Part shown: one piece after another, positions 1 to 12,450 of the stretch
Position numbering within the stretch: position 1 is the stretch's first letter
Layout: each line of letters begins with the position of its first letter
Assembly (NCBI RefSeq): GCF_020564935.1
Contig: NZ_JAJCXB010000005.1
Location: 144,887 to 208,886, forward strand
Reading direction: 5' to 3'
DNA from: Streptomyces pinistramenti
Lineage (GTDB): Bacteria; Actinomycetota; Actinomycetes; Streptomycetales; Streptomycetaceae
DNA: 64,000 nt
Notes under the pieces: model-generated
What the model saw: the letters and a program-made list of their open reading frames with translations, nothing else
Database searches by the model: none
Told to the model about the DNA's origin: nothing
Program-made: the position numbers and the translations under genes

Positions 1-35
1 GGAGAGAGGGAAAGGGCGCAGGTCGGTGGCGTGGG

Positions 36-51
36 CTGCCCGACAGGGCAG
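36..51. terminator. Short perfect inverted repeat upstream of the first gene
   Basis: A perfect 6-bp stem CTGCCC / GGGCAG surrounds the 4-base loop GACA. It lies in the 184 bases before the first carrier-protein gene. It may be the end of an upstream terminator or part of a leader. The stem is short and has no T-tract, so its function is uncertain. Nothing else was recognised in bases 1-184. Confidence 0.25.
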
Positions 52-184
52 TGATCGTTTCCCCTTTGGGCACGGCAGTTGGATCTTGCTCGGCCGCCGG
101 ACATCTTGTGGTGAGGGCAGAGGTTTCGCGCGGTACGCCGGGAAACCCCCCTTATCCTCCAGAGTCGGAAGGGGTCTTGTGGCC

Positions 185-469
185 ATGGTTTCCCAGGCCG
201 AGCCAACGCAGCAGATCTCACGCGAGAGTGTGCGGACCGCGATCAGCCAGATCTGGAAAGAGGTCCTCCGTCTCGACGTGCTGGGCAGCGACGACAACTT
301 CTTCGAGCTGGGCGGCCATTCGCTGACGGCCTCGCAGGTCATCGCCCGTATCGCACGAGCGCTACAGGTCGAGGTCCCGATGGCGGACTTCTTCGACGGG
401 CCCACCGTCGACGAGCTCGCCGACTTCGTGGTGCGGCGGCGCGGCCGCGAGGGAGGGACGCCGGAATGA
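185..469 (+). CDS. Free-standing peptidyl carrier protein
   Basis: This 94-residue protein is a single phosphopantetheine carrier domain. The attachment motif FFELGGHSL places the modified serine at residue 46, and the rest is typical of one carrier helix bundle. The ATG at 185 is preferred because a GGAAGGGG ribosome site lies about 10 bases upstream; an in-frame GTG at 179 is possible but too close to that site. Its last four bases overlap the next gene (ATGA), so it is translated with the NRPS genes. It has no adenylation partner of its own here. It could be loaded in trans by the free threonine-type A domain at 10789 or by a gene left of the window. Confidence 0.85.
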   Translation: MVSQAEPTQQISRESVRTAISQIWKEVLRLDVLGSDDNFFELGGHSLTASQVIARIARALQVEVPMADFFDGPTVDELADFVVRRRGREGGTPE

Positions 470-3400
470 GCGGCGACGCGGTCTCCCCGCTGTCCTCGGC
501 CCAGCAACGCCTGTGGTTCCTGTGGCAGTTGCGGCCCGACGGCAACGAGTACAACGTGCCGCGGGCCACCCGCCTGCGCGGCCCGCTCGACGCGGACACC
601 CTCCAGCGGGCCATCGACCGGCTGGTGGCCCGGCACGACGCGCTGCGCGCCACCTTCCCGACCGTGGACGGCGTCCCCGTCCTGCGGATCGCCCCCGAGG
701 CAGCGGTGCCGCTCCGCAGGACCGACCTCGGCGGATCGCCCGCGGCGACGCGCGAAGCGGCCCTGGCCGAAGCGGTGGCCCGCGCCGCCCTGGCACCGTT
801 CGACCTGGCCGAAGGCCCGGTGTTCCGCGCCGACTTGATCCGGCTGGCCGACGAGGACCACGCGCTGGTCCTCACCTTCCACCACATCGCGGTCGACGGC
901 TGGTCCATGGGCATCATCGACCAGGAACTGTCCCTCCAGTACGAGGCCCTGCGCACCGGCGGCGCCGATCCGCTGCCCACGCCGGCCCACTCCTACCGGG
1001 AGTACGTCGCCGCCGAGCGCCGGCTCCTGGAAGGGCCGAGGCGCCGCGAAGCACTGGACCACTGGCGGGCCGAACTCGCCGGCGCCCAGCTGCGGCTGCC
1101 GCTGCCGACCGACCGGCCGCACCCCCCGACGCAGCGCTTCGACGGCGACAGCCACCCGGTCACCTTCCCGCCGCAGCTCGGCGCGCAGCTCGACGCGGTC
1201 GCCTCCCGCTACCGCGTCACCCGGTTCATCACCCTGCTCAGCGCGTACGCGGTGCTGCTCTCCCGGATGTCCGCCGCGCCCGACCTGGTCATCGGCGTAC
1301 CCGTCAGCGGCCGTACGACGCTGGAAGTCGAAGGCACCGTCGGGCTGTTCGTGAACATGCTGCCGCTGCGCATCCGCTGCGCGCCGGACACCACCTTCGC
1401 CACGCTCCTGCACCAGGTCCGCGACACCTTCCTCGCGGGTCACGAATACCAGGACCTGCCCTTCCAGCTCCTGGTCGAGGAGGTGCAGCCGGACCGTTCC
1501 ACCGCGCGCCACCCGCTCTTCCAGACCGTGGTCACCTACGAGGACCTGCCCGCTGCCGGCGCCGCACTCCTCCCGGGCCTGGACTGCTCGCCCCTCCCGC
1601 TGCCCACCACCACCGCCAAGTACGAACTCGCCCTGCACCTGGCCGGGAACCGGCAGGGCACCGAGGGCTGGGTGGGCTACCAGACGGGCCTTTTCGACGG
1701 CCGGACCGCCGGTCTGATCGGCGACCGGTACACCCGCCTGCTGTCCGCGGCCCTCGCCGCGCCGGACACCCCGCTGGCGGACCTGCCCGTGCTCGGGACC
1801 GACGAGGAGCACGCGCTGCGCGACTGGTCCGGGACGTCCGGACGCCCGCCCGAGCCGCAACGCGAGCGCATCGACCGGCTCTTCGCCCGCCGGGCCCGCG
1901 CCCACCCGGACGCCCTCGCGGTACGGACCGGTGAAGGCAGCCTGACCTACGCCGGACTCGACCGCGCGGCCGACCGGCTCGCGGCGGGGCTGCGCGCGGC
2001 GGGCGCCGGGCCCGGCACGCTCGTGGCGACCTGCCTGCCCCGCGGCGCGGACCTGGTGACCGCGCAGCTCGGTGTCCTCAAGAGCGGCGCCGCCTACGTC
2101 TCCCTCGACCCCGCGCACCCCTCGTCCCGGCTCAACGCCATCCTCGACGAGGCGCGTCCGCTGCTGGTCGTGGCCGGCCAGGAACCCGCCGCAGGGCTCG
2201 CGGCGGGCAGTGTGCACACCGTCGCCGCCCTCCAGGACCAGGGAGACCGGGAGGCGGACGGGCGGCACGGGCCGCACACGACGGAGGCCGGGCCCGAGGA
2301 CCTCGCCTACGTGATGTACACCTCCGGGTCCACCGGAAAGCCCAAGGGCGTCATGGTCGAACACCACGCGCTCGCCAACCTGGTGGCCTGGCACCGCACC
2401 GCATTCGGCCTCGAACCCGGCGACCGCAGCACCCTGATCGCGGCCCCCGGATTCGATGCGTCCGTCTGGGAGATCTGGTCGGCCCTGACCGCCGGTGCCT
2501 GCCTGGAAGTGCCCGACGCCGAGACCGTCCTGTCGCCGTCCGAACTCCGCGCCTGGCTGACCGAACGGCAGGTCACCACCGCGTTCCTGCCCACGCCCCT
2601 CCTGGAGCGGATGACCGCCACGCCCTGGCCCGCCGGGTCCGTACTGCGGTCCGTGCTGACCGGCGGCGACCGGCTGCACGGCGCCGGCGGGCACCCGCTG
2701 CCCTTCCGCCTGGTCAACAACTACGGCCCGACCGAGAACACGGTCGTCGCCACCTCGGGCACGGTCACCGCGCAGGGCGAGGCGCAGGACGCGCTGCCCG
2801 GCATCGGACGCCCCATCGCGGGGACCGAGGCGTACGTGCTCGACGCGGAACTGCGGCAGGTCCCGGTGGGCGTGCCCGGCGAGCTGTACCTCGGAGGAGC
2901 CGGACTTGCCCGCGGCTACCTGGGCCAACCCGCCCTGACCGCCGACCGGTTCGTCCCGCACCCCTACGCCCCGGCACCCGGCGCCCGGCTCTACCGCACG
3001 GGCGACCTCGTGCGCTGGCGGGCCGACGGCAGCCTGGACTTCCTGGGCCGCAACGACCACCAGGTCAAGGTCCGCGGGATCCGCATCGAGCCGGGCGAGA
3101 TCGAGAACGTGCTGCGCGCCCACCCCGGCGTACGGGAAGCGGTCGTGGCGGCCTCCGACCAAGGCGGCACGGGCACCGAACTCGCCGCCTACCTCGTACC
3201 CGCCGACGGCACCGCCCCCGACCTCGCCGGCCTCCACGACCACACCGCCCGGCACCTGCCCCGCCACATGCACCCGCGCCGCTACCTCCTGCTGACGTCG
3301 GTGCCGCTGACCGCCAACGGCAAGGTCGACCGCACCGCGCTGCCCGACGACGCCGCGGAACTCGCCCCGCCGCCCGAGGCGGCCCGCCGGTCGGCGAAGG

Positions 3401-3729
3401 CGCCGCTGGAGCGTCTGATCAGCGGTGTCTGGGCGCAGGCGCTGGGCCATGAGTCCTTCGGGACCGACGACAACTTCTTCGACGTGGGCGGCCATTCGCT
3501 GCTCCTGGCGTCGGTCCGCGACCGGCTCGCCGCCGAACTGGGCACCCCCGTACGGATCGCCGACCTCTACGCGTACCCGACCATCGCCACCCTCGCCCGG
3601 CAGCTGACCGGCGCCGAAGGCCACACCCCCGGCCCGGCCGTCGTCGAGGACGGCGCCGTCGAGCGCCGCCGCCGCGGCGCGGCCCGGCTGACGGCGATGC
3701 GGGCGCGGACCCACTCACGGAAGGGCTGA
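466..3729 (+). CDS. NRPS module C-A-T, predicted to activate leucine
   Basis: This is a 1087-residue one-module peptide synthetase. The condensation domain (about residues 5-440) has an intact HHxxxDG motif, HHIAVDG at 139-145. The adenylation domain (about 465-960) has YTSGSTGKPKG, NYGPTE and RTGDLVRW. Aligning its pocket to GrsA gives D-A-W-F-L-G-N-V-V-K, identical to the classical leucine code. The carrier domain has FFDVGGHSL with serine 1011, followed by a basic tail of about 60 residues and no epimerase or thioesterase. The gene overlaps the carrier protein before it and ends 6 bases before the PKS gene. The expected role is to condense Leu onto an upstream intermediate and pass it to the KS. 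Leucine is a code-based inference. Confidence 0.93.
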   Translation: MSGDAVSPLSSAQQRLWFLWQLRPDGNEYNVPRATRLRGPLDADTLQRAIDRLVARHDALRATFPTVDGVPVLRIAPEAAVPLRRTDLGGSPAATREAALAEAVARAALAPFDLAEGPVFRADLIRLADEDHALVLTFHHIAVDGWSMGIIDQELSLQYEALRTGGADPLPTPAHSYREYVAAERRLLEGPRRREALDHWRAELAGAQLRLPLPTDRPHPPTQRFDGDSHPVTFPPQLGAQLDAVASRYRVTRFITLLSAYAVLLSRMSAAPDLVIGVPVSGRTTLEVEGTVGLFVNMLPLRIRCAPDTTFATLLHQVRDTFLAGHEYQDLPFQLLVEEVQPDRSTARHPLFQTVVTYEDLPAAGAALLPGLDCSPLPLPTTTAKYELALHLAGNRQGTEGWVGYQTGLFDGRTAGLIGDRYTRLLSAALAAPDTPLADLPVLGTDEEHALRDWSGTSGRPPEPQRERIDRLFARRARAHPDALAVRTGEGSLTYAGLDRAADRLAAGLRAAGAGPGTLVATCLPRGADLVTAQLGVLKSGAAYVSLDPAHPSSRLNAILDEARPLLVVAGQEPAAGLAAGSVHTVAALQDQGDREADGRHGPHTTEAGPEDLAYVMYTSGSTGKPKGVMVEHHALANLVAWHRTAFGLEPGDRSTLIAAPGFDASVWEIWSALTAGACLEVPDAETVLSPSELRAWLTERQVTTAFLPTPLLERMTATPWPAGSVLRSVLTGGDRLHGAGGHPLPFRLVNNYGPTENTVVATSGTVTAQGEAQDALPGIGRPIAGTEAYVLDAELRQVPVGVPGELYLGGAGLARGYLGQPALTADRFVPHPYAPAPGARLYRTGDLVRWRADGSLDFLGRNDHQVKVRGIRIEPGEIENVLRAHPGVREAVVAASDQGGTGTELAAYLVPADGTAPDLAGLHDHTARHLPRHMHPRRYLLLTSVPLTANGKVDRTALPDDAAELAPPPEAARRSAKAPLERLISGVWAQALGHESFGTDDNFFDVGGHSLLLASVRDRLAAELGTPVRIADLYAYPTIATLARQLTGAEGHTPGPAVVEDGAVERRRRGAARLTAMRARTHSRKG

Positions 3730-3735
3730 ACGACA

Positions 3736-6464
<2,729 letters not shown>

Positions 6465-6468
<4 letters not shown>

Positions 6469-9400
6469 CGGACCTGACCGCTCTGCTGACGGAATCCGCC
6501 GACGCGGCGGGCGAGGACGGCGAGGGCAGGATCGCGCCCACCTCCTTCGCCCAGCGCCGGCTGTGGTTCCTGGACCAGCTCGACCCCGGCAACAGCGCCT
6601 ACAACCTCGTGGCGGCCCTGCGGCTGCGCGGGCCGCTCGACCTGCCGGCGCTGTACCGGTCCCTGAACCGCATCGTGGCGCGGCACGAGGCGCTGCGCAC
6701 GGTCTTCCGGGCCGACGCGGCGGGGGAGCCCTGCCAGCACGTGGCGCCCCGCATCGACCTCGGCCTCCCCGTCACCGACCTGACGCACCGGCCCGCAGCC
6801 GACCGTGCCGAACAGGCCAGGGCCTTCATCGAGTCGGAGACGGAGCGCGCCTTCGACCTCGCCCACGGCCCCCTCATCCGCACCCACGTGGTGCGCCTCG
6901 ACGACCAGGACCACGTCCTCGCCGTCATCTGCCACCACACCGTGTGCGACGGCTGGTCCATGGACCGGCTCTTCGCGGAGCTCACCGAGCTGTACGCCGC
7001 CCTCACGGCCGGACGCGCACCCGAACTCGACCCGCTGCCGCTCCAGTTCGGCGATCACGCCGCCCGCCAGCACCGGGAGCTCGCGGACCCCAGAACCCAG
7101 GACGCCCTCGCCCACTGGCGCACCCGGCTGCACGGCGCACCGGCGCTGCTGGAACTCCCCACCAGCGCCCCCCGCCCCGCCGTCCAGGGCTTCGACGGCG
7201 CGTCGTACACCACGACGCTGGACGGCGAGACCTGGCAGGCGGTACGGGATGCCGCGCGGGCACACAAGGCCACCCCCTTCATGCTGCTCCTGTCGGCGTT
7301 CGCCCTCCAGCTCTCCCGGCTCTCGGGCGCCGACGACCTGGTCATCGGCAGCCCCAGCGCAGGCCGCGCCAGGCCCGAACTCGCCCCACTGATCGGCATG
7401 TTCGTCAACACCATGCCGCTGCGCATCGACCTGTCGGGCGACCCCTCGTTCGACGAGCTGCTGCGACGGGTCCGGCGCGGCGCGCTCGACGCCTTCCCGC
7501 GCCAGGACGTCCCCCTGGAGCGGATCGTCACCGAACTCGGCCTGGAACGCGCCCGCAGCCACGACCCGCTGTTCCAGGCGATGTTCGCGCTCCAGCAGCC
7601 GCTGACCCCGCCCGGCCTCGCCGGACTCTCCACGGACCTCTTCCCGGTCAGCCCGCGGACGACCTTCACGGACCTGTGGCTGGAGATCCGTCCCCACCAG
7701 GACGGCGCCGACTGCTCCTTCCGCTACCGGACCGAACTCTTCGACGAAGCGGCCGTCGCCCGCCTGGCACGGCAGTACCGCCAGGTTCTGCACACCGCCC
7801 TTGACGCACCCGGCACGCCCTGCTCCGGCTTCTCGCTGACGGACGAGGAGGAGACCGAGCGGCTGCTGTACGGGTGGAGCAGGACCGCGCCCGCCCACCC
7901 GTGGGACGGGCCCGTGCACGAGGCCGTCGCCCGGCAGACCCGGCTGACCCCCGACGCCACCGCCGTGGTCTTCGACGGCCGGCAGCTCAGCTACGCCGAA
8001 CTCGACACTCGGGCAGGCGCGTTGGCCGCGCACCTGGCCGGGCACGGCGTGACGCCGGACACGCCCGTCGCGGTCTGCCTGCCGCGCGGCAGCGACCTGG
8101 TCACCGCGGTCCTGGGCGTGATGTCCGCCGGCGGGGCCTACCTCCCGCTGTCGCCCGACGACCCGACGGGCCGGCTGGTGGACATGCTCCGCGCGGCCGG
8201 CGCCGCCCACATCCTCACCACCGAAGCGCTGGCCCCCGCTCTCGCCGCCGCCGGGGTACCCGTCACCGCCGTGGACACCTTCCCCTGGGACGAGGCCCCG
8301 CACCCGGGCCCGCCCCCGGCCGCAGCGCGCATCGCCCCCGGCCACCTCGCGTACGTCATCCACACCTCGGGCTCCACCGGCGCCCCCAAGGCCGTGGGCG
8401 TCCCGCACCAGGGACTGGCCAACCGGGTCCGCACGCTCCAGGACATCCACGGCCTGGACGCGTCGGACCGGGTGCTGCACAAGACACCGGCCACCTTCGA
8501 CGTGTCGGTGGAGGAACTGCTGTGGCCGTTGACCGCGGGCGCCACGCTCGTGGTGGCCGTCCCGGGCGGGCACCGCGACCCCACCTATCTCGTCGAGCTG
8601 ATCGAGCGGGAGCGGGTGACCACCGTGCACTTCGTGCCGCCGCTGCTCGCCGCGTTCCTCGAAGAGCCCGGCCTGGACCGCTGCGCCTCGCTGCGGCGGG
8701 TCCTGTGCAGCGGCCAGGAACTGCCCCCCGCCTCCCGCGACCGCTGCCTGGAGCGGCTGCCCGTCCGGTTGTTCAACGCGTACGGACCGACCGAGGCATC
8801 GATCGAGGTCACCGAAGGGGAGTGCGCGGCCGGTGACGCCGACGGGGGTACGGGCGACCCGCGGGTGTCCATCGGGCGTCCGGTCGCCGGCGCCGAGGTG
8901 TACGTCCTCGACGGCGAGCTGCGGCCCGTACCGGTGGGCGTGCCCGGCGAGCTGTACCTCGGCGGGACCGGACTTGCCCGCGGATACCTGGGCCAGCCCG
9001 CCCTCACCGCCGACCGGTTCGTTCCCCACCCCTACAGCCGGGTGCCGGGCGCCCGCCTGTACCGCACCGGCGACCTGGTGCGCTGGCGGTCCGACGCGGG
9101 TCTTGACTTCCTGGGCCGCAACGACCACCAGGTCAAGATCCGCGGCGTACGGATCGAACCCGGCGAGATCGAGAACGTGATCCGCACCCACCCCGGCGTA
9201 CACGAGGCGACCGTGATCGCCGCCCGCCCCGACGGCGCCGCATCGCCCGAACTCCACGCCTACCTCGTACGGAACGAGACCGCGGCAACAGCAGGCCACG
9301 CCGACGACGACGCCTTCGCCGGCGCACTGCGCGGCCATCTGCGCGACCGCCTGCCCGGCTTCATGGTCCCCGCGCGGTTCCTCGTCCTGCCCCGCCTGCC

Positions 9401-9746
9401 GCTCAACGCCAGCGGCAAGGTCGACCGCGCTGCCCTGCCCGCACCGGGCCCGTCCGCCGCTCCGGCCCCCGGCCACGAGCCGGCGGAGCCCGCGGACGAG
9501 GTCGAGGCCACGCTCGTGCGCATCTGGTCGCAGGTGCTCGGCCGCCCGCACACCGAGGTCACCGAGGACTTCTTCGCCATCGGCGGGGACTCGCTCAAGA
9601 GCATCCAACTGGTGCACAGGGCACGGGAGGCCGGACTTTCGCTGCGCGTCGGCGACATCTTCCACCACCCCACCGTCCAGGACCTCGCGGCCCACCTGAA
9701 GCGGGCCGCGCAGACCACCGCACCGGCACCTGCGGAGGCCCCGTGA
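6465..9746 (+). CDS. NRPS module C-A-T, substrate not assigned
   Basis: This is a 1093-residue synthetase starting at the ATG that overlaps the PKS stop codon (ATGA). The condensation domain has HHTVCDG with histidines 157-158. The adenylation domain has HTSGSTGAPK, AYGPTE and the core FDVSVEEL. Its pocket reads D-V-E-H-L-S-A-I-E-K. It resembles serine codes (D-V-W-H-x-S-L-I-D-K) at several positions but has glutamate in place of tryptophan at 239, and I do not recognise it as a known specificity. Two acidic pocket residues might favour a basic or polar amino acid. The carrier domain FFAIGGDSL has serine 1043. Following a PKS module, its C domain should accept a ketide-extended chain. Confidence 0.92.
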
Positions 9747-10552
9747 AAAGCCCCTGGCTGCTGCGTTTCCCGCCGCGCCCCGACGCCCGGCTGCGCCTGG
9801 TCTGCCTGCCGGGAGCGGGCTGCTCGGCGGCGATGTACCACCCGTGGTCGACGGAGTTCCCCGCGGACGTCGAGGTCTGCGCCGTCCAGCTGCCGGGCCG
9901 TGGCGGACGGCTGCGTGAAACGCCGGTCCGCCGGATGGAACCGCTGGCCGACGCACTGGCCGAGGTACTGCATGCCGCATCCGACCGCCCCATGGTCCTC
10001 TTCGGCCACAGCCTCGGCGCCCTGATCGCGTACGAAGTGGCCGCCCGCCTGCGGCAGTTGCCGGGCAATTCCCTGACCGGGCTGATCGTGGCGGCACACA
10101 AGGCCCCCCATCTGGGAAGTGCTGAGGTCGCCTGCCACGACCTGCCGGAAGACGAACTGCTCGGCTTTCTCGACCGTATCGGCGGCACCCCGCCGGGAGT
10201 TCTGGCCCGGCCGGAGATCCGGCAGCTGGCACTCCCCGCCCTGCGCGCCGACTTCGAACTGGACTTCAGCTACACATACCGCGAGCGGCCCCCGCTCGAC
10301 ATTCCCCTGAGCGCATTCGGCGGCACCACCGATGCCCTGGTCTCAGGCCCCGAACTCGCCGCCTGGGAAAGGCATACCGCACAGCGCTTCCTTAACCGGC
10401 GGCTGACCGGCGGACATTTCTTCCTCACCGGCCCGGAAGGCGCCGACATGCGCTCTCTGATGCGCACCGAACTCCTCGCACCCGCCCGGCCCGACCGGCC
10501 GGCCCACCCCGCACCCCGCACCGGAGAGGACCGCGTCACCCATGTTCGATGA
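9743..10552 (+). CDS. Type II thioesterase
   Basis: This 269-residue alpha/beta hydrolase is of the RifR/GrsT external thioesterase family. It has the nucleophile elbow GHSLGA with serine 90, LPGAGCSA near residue 28 shaping the oxyanion region, and a C-terminal GGHFF segment carrying the likely catalytic histidine. The GTG start overlaps the preceding stop (GTGA). Enzymes of this family hydrolyse misprimed or stalled acyl groups from carrier domains. That role fits an assembly line with a defective AT, but its position alone does not show that it releases the final product. About 30 Pro-rich residues extend past the core. Confidence 0.92.
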   Translation: MKSPWLLRFPPRPDARLRLVCLPGAGCSAAMYHPWSTEFPADVEVCAVQLPGRGGRLRETPVRRMEPLADALAEVLHAASDRPMVLFGHSLGALIAYEVAARLRQLPGNSLTGLIVAAHKAPHLGSAEVACHDLPEDELLGFLDRIGGTPPGVLARPEIRQLALPALRADFELDFSYTYRERPPLDIPLSAFGGTTDALVSGPELAAWERHTAQRFLNRRLTGGHFFLTGPEGADMRSLMRTELLAPARPDRPAHPAPRTGEDRVTHVR

Positions 10553-10730
10553 CGACGACCGCCAGTACACCGTGGTCCGCAACCACGAGGACCAGTACTC
10601 CCTCTGGCCGGCCGACCGGCCCGCGCCGCCCGGCTGGGACACGCTGCCGGTGACCGGCGACAAGCCCGCCTGCCTGTCCTACATCGCCACCGCATGGACC
10701 GACCTGCGGCCCAAGAGCCTGCGTTCCTGA
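10542..10730 (+). CDS. mbtH: MbtH-like protein
   Basis: This 62-residue protein has the family core: NHEDQYSLWP, P-x-GW, CLSYI and WTDLRP-x-SLR. MbtH proteins bind adenylation domains and help them fold or reach full activity. The gene overlaps the thioesterase end by 11 bases and has GGAGAGGA just upstream. It most likely serves the A domains encoded beside it, especially the free-standing one starting 58 bases downstream. Confidence 0.95.
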   Translation: MFDDDDRQYTVVRNHEDQYSLWPADRPAPPGWDTLPVTGDKPACLSYIATAWTDLRPKSLRS

Positions 10731-10788
10731 CCCGCCCGCCGACCGGGCGGCACCCGTCCGCCCACCCTCACGAGGAGGAGAGCAGCAC

Positions 10789-12402
10789 GTGCTGTCACAG
10801 CTCTGTCTTCACCGGATATTCGAAGAACAGGCGGCGCGCACCCCTGACGCGCCCGCCGTGTCGGACGGCCGGGAGACCCTGACCTACGCCCAACTGGACG
10901 ACCGCGCCGCACGGTTGGCGTCCGCCATCCTGGACCACGCCCCCGCACCCGGCTCCCGGATCGGCCTGTACCTGCGGCGCGGGAACGACGTGGTGGCCGC
11001 GGTGATCGCGGTGCTCAAGGCCGGCTGCTCCTACGTACCGCTGGACCCCTCCTACCCGGGCGACCGGGTGCGGTACATGGCCGAGGACGCCTCGCTCGAC
11101 CTGGTGGTGGCCGACCAGGACACCGCCGACGCGCTGCCCGACGCCACCGTCATCACCGTCGGCGACGCGGTGCGCGCACACCCGCCCCTCGACCCGGGCA
11201 AGGTACAGGCCACCCCGGACCTGCCCGCCTACGTCATCTACACCTCCGGATCGAGCGGCAACCCCAAGGGTGTCGAGGTCTCCCACCGGAACGTCACGGC
11301 GCTGCTGGCCGCCTGCGACAAGGTCTTCGACCTGCGCGACGACGACGTGTGGACGCTCTTCCACTCGCCCTGCTTCGACTTCTCCGTCTGGGAGATGTGG
11401 GGCGCCCTGGCCCACGGCGCCCGGCTGGTCGTGGTGCCGGCCGAGACCGCCCGCTCGCCCGAGGCGTTCCTCGACCTCGTCGTGTCCGAGCGCGTGACCG
11501 TCCTCAACCAGGTGCCCTCGGTGTTCCGCTACCTCTCCCGCTCGGCGGTGGCCCGCGAACCCGCGGCCGGCGGGGGAGAGCTGCCGCTGCGGTACGTCAT
11601 CTTCGGCGGCGAGCCCGTCGACCTCGAAGCGGTACGCGGCTGGCGCGAAGTCCACGGCAGGCGGGCCGAGTTCTTCAACATGTACGGCATCACCGAGACC
11701 ACGGTCTTCGCCACCTACCGACGGCTGCCCGAGGCCGAGACCGACGCCCCGTCCGGCGCCGCCCGCGAAGGACTGGCCCCGGCGGACCCGGCCGCGCCGC
11801 CCCGCGCGAGCGCCGACCCGGAACTCAACATCGGCCGCCCGCTCGACGGCCTCGACGTGGAACTGCTCGACGAATGGGGCGGCCGCACCCCTCCGGGCCG
11901 CATCGGCGAACTCTGCCTGGCCGGTGACCAGCTGGCCATCGGCTACCTCAACCGGCCGGAGCTGACCGACGAGCGCTACCCGCTGCTCGACGTGGCCGGC
12001 ACCGGCACCGCGCGGCGCTACTACCGCAGCGGCGACCTGGCACTGGCCCTCCCGGACGGCTCATGGGAGTTCGCGGGCCGCGCCGACGACCAGGTGAAGA
12101 TCAACGGCTACCGCATCGAGACCAGCGAGATCGAGGCCGCGCTGCGCACCACCGACGGCGTCCAGGACCTCGTGGTCGTGCCGGTCACCAGCCGCATCGG
12201 CGAACGGATGCTCACGGCCTTCTACGCACCGGCGTCCGACGCGTCCGCCGCCGGGGACGACCTGGCCGAACGCCTCGCCACCCGCGCCCGCGCCGCGCTG
12301 CCCGCCTACATGGTGCCCCGCCGCTTCGTGTCCGTCCCCGAGCTGCCGCTGAGCCCCTCGGGAAAGACCGACAAGCGCGCCCTCGCCGAGCAGCTGTCAT
12401 GA
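10789..12402 (+). CDS. Free-standing adenylation domain, threonine-type code
   Basis: This 537-residue protein is a single amino-acid adenylation domain with no carrier or condensation domain. It has YTSGSSGNPKG near residue 150, MYGITE, and the terminal lysine region LSPSGKTDKRAL. Its pocket reads D-F-W-N-I-G-M-V-F-K, which differs from the threonine code D-F-W-N-I-G-M-V-H-K at one position. Threonine or a close analogue is therefore predicted. GAGGAGGAG lies 7 to 15 bases before the GTG start. The next gene carries a T domain without an A domain, so this enzyme probably loads it in trans. Confidence 0.9.
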   Translation: MLSQLCLHRIFEEQAARTPDAPAVSDGRETLTYAQLDDRAARLASAILDHAPAPGSRIGLYLRRGNDVVAAVIAVLKAGCSYVPLDPSYPGDRVRYMAEDASLDLVVADQDTADALPDATVITVGDAVRAHPPLDPGKVQATPDLPAYVIYTSGSSGNPKGVEVSHRNVTALLAACDKVFDLRDDDVWTLFHSPCFDFSVWEMWGALAHGARLVVVPAETARSPEAFLDLVVSERVTVLNQVPSVFRYLSRSAVAREPAAGGGELPLRYVIFGGEPVDLEAVRGWREVHGRRAEFFNMYGITETTVFATYRRLPEAETDAPSGAAREGLAPADPAAPPRASADPELNIGRPLDGLDVELLDEWGGRTPPGRIGELCLAGDQLAIGYLNRPELTDERYPLLDVAGTGTARRYYRSGDLALALPDGSWEFAGRADDQVKINGYRIETSEIEAALRTTDGVQDLVVVPVTSRIGERMLTAFYAPASDASAAGDDLAERLATRARAALPAYMVPRRFVSVPELPLSPSGKTDKRALAEQLS

Positions 12403-12450
12403 CCCGCACCCGGAGCCCCCGACCCCCAAGAGACCACGCCTGGAGGACCC

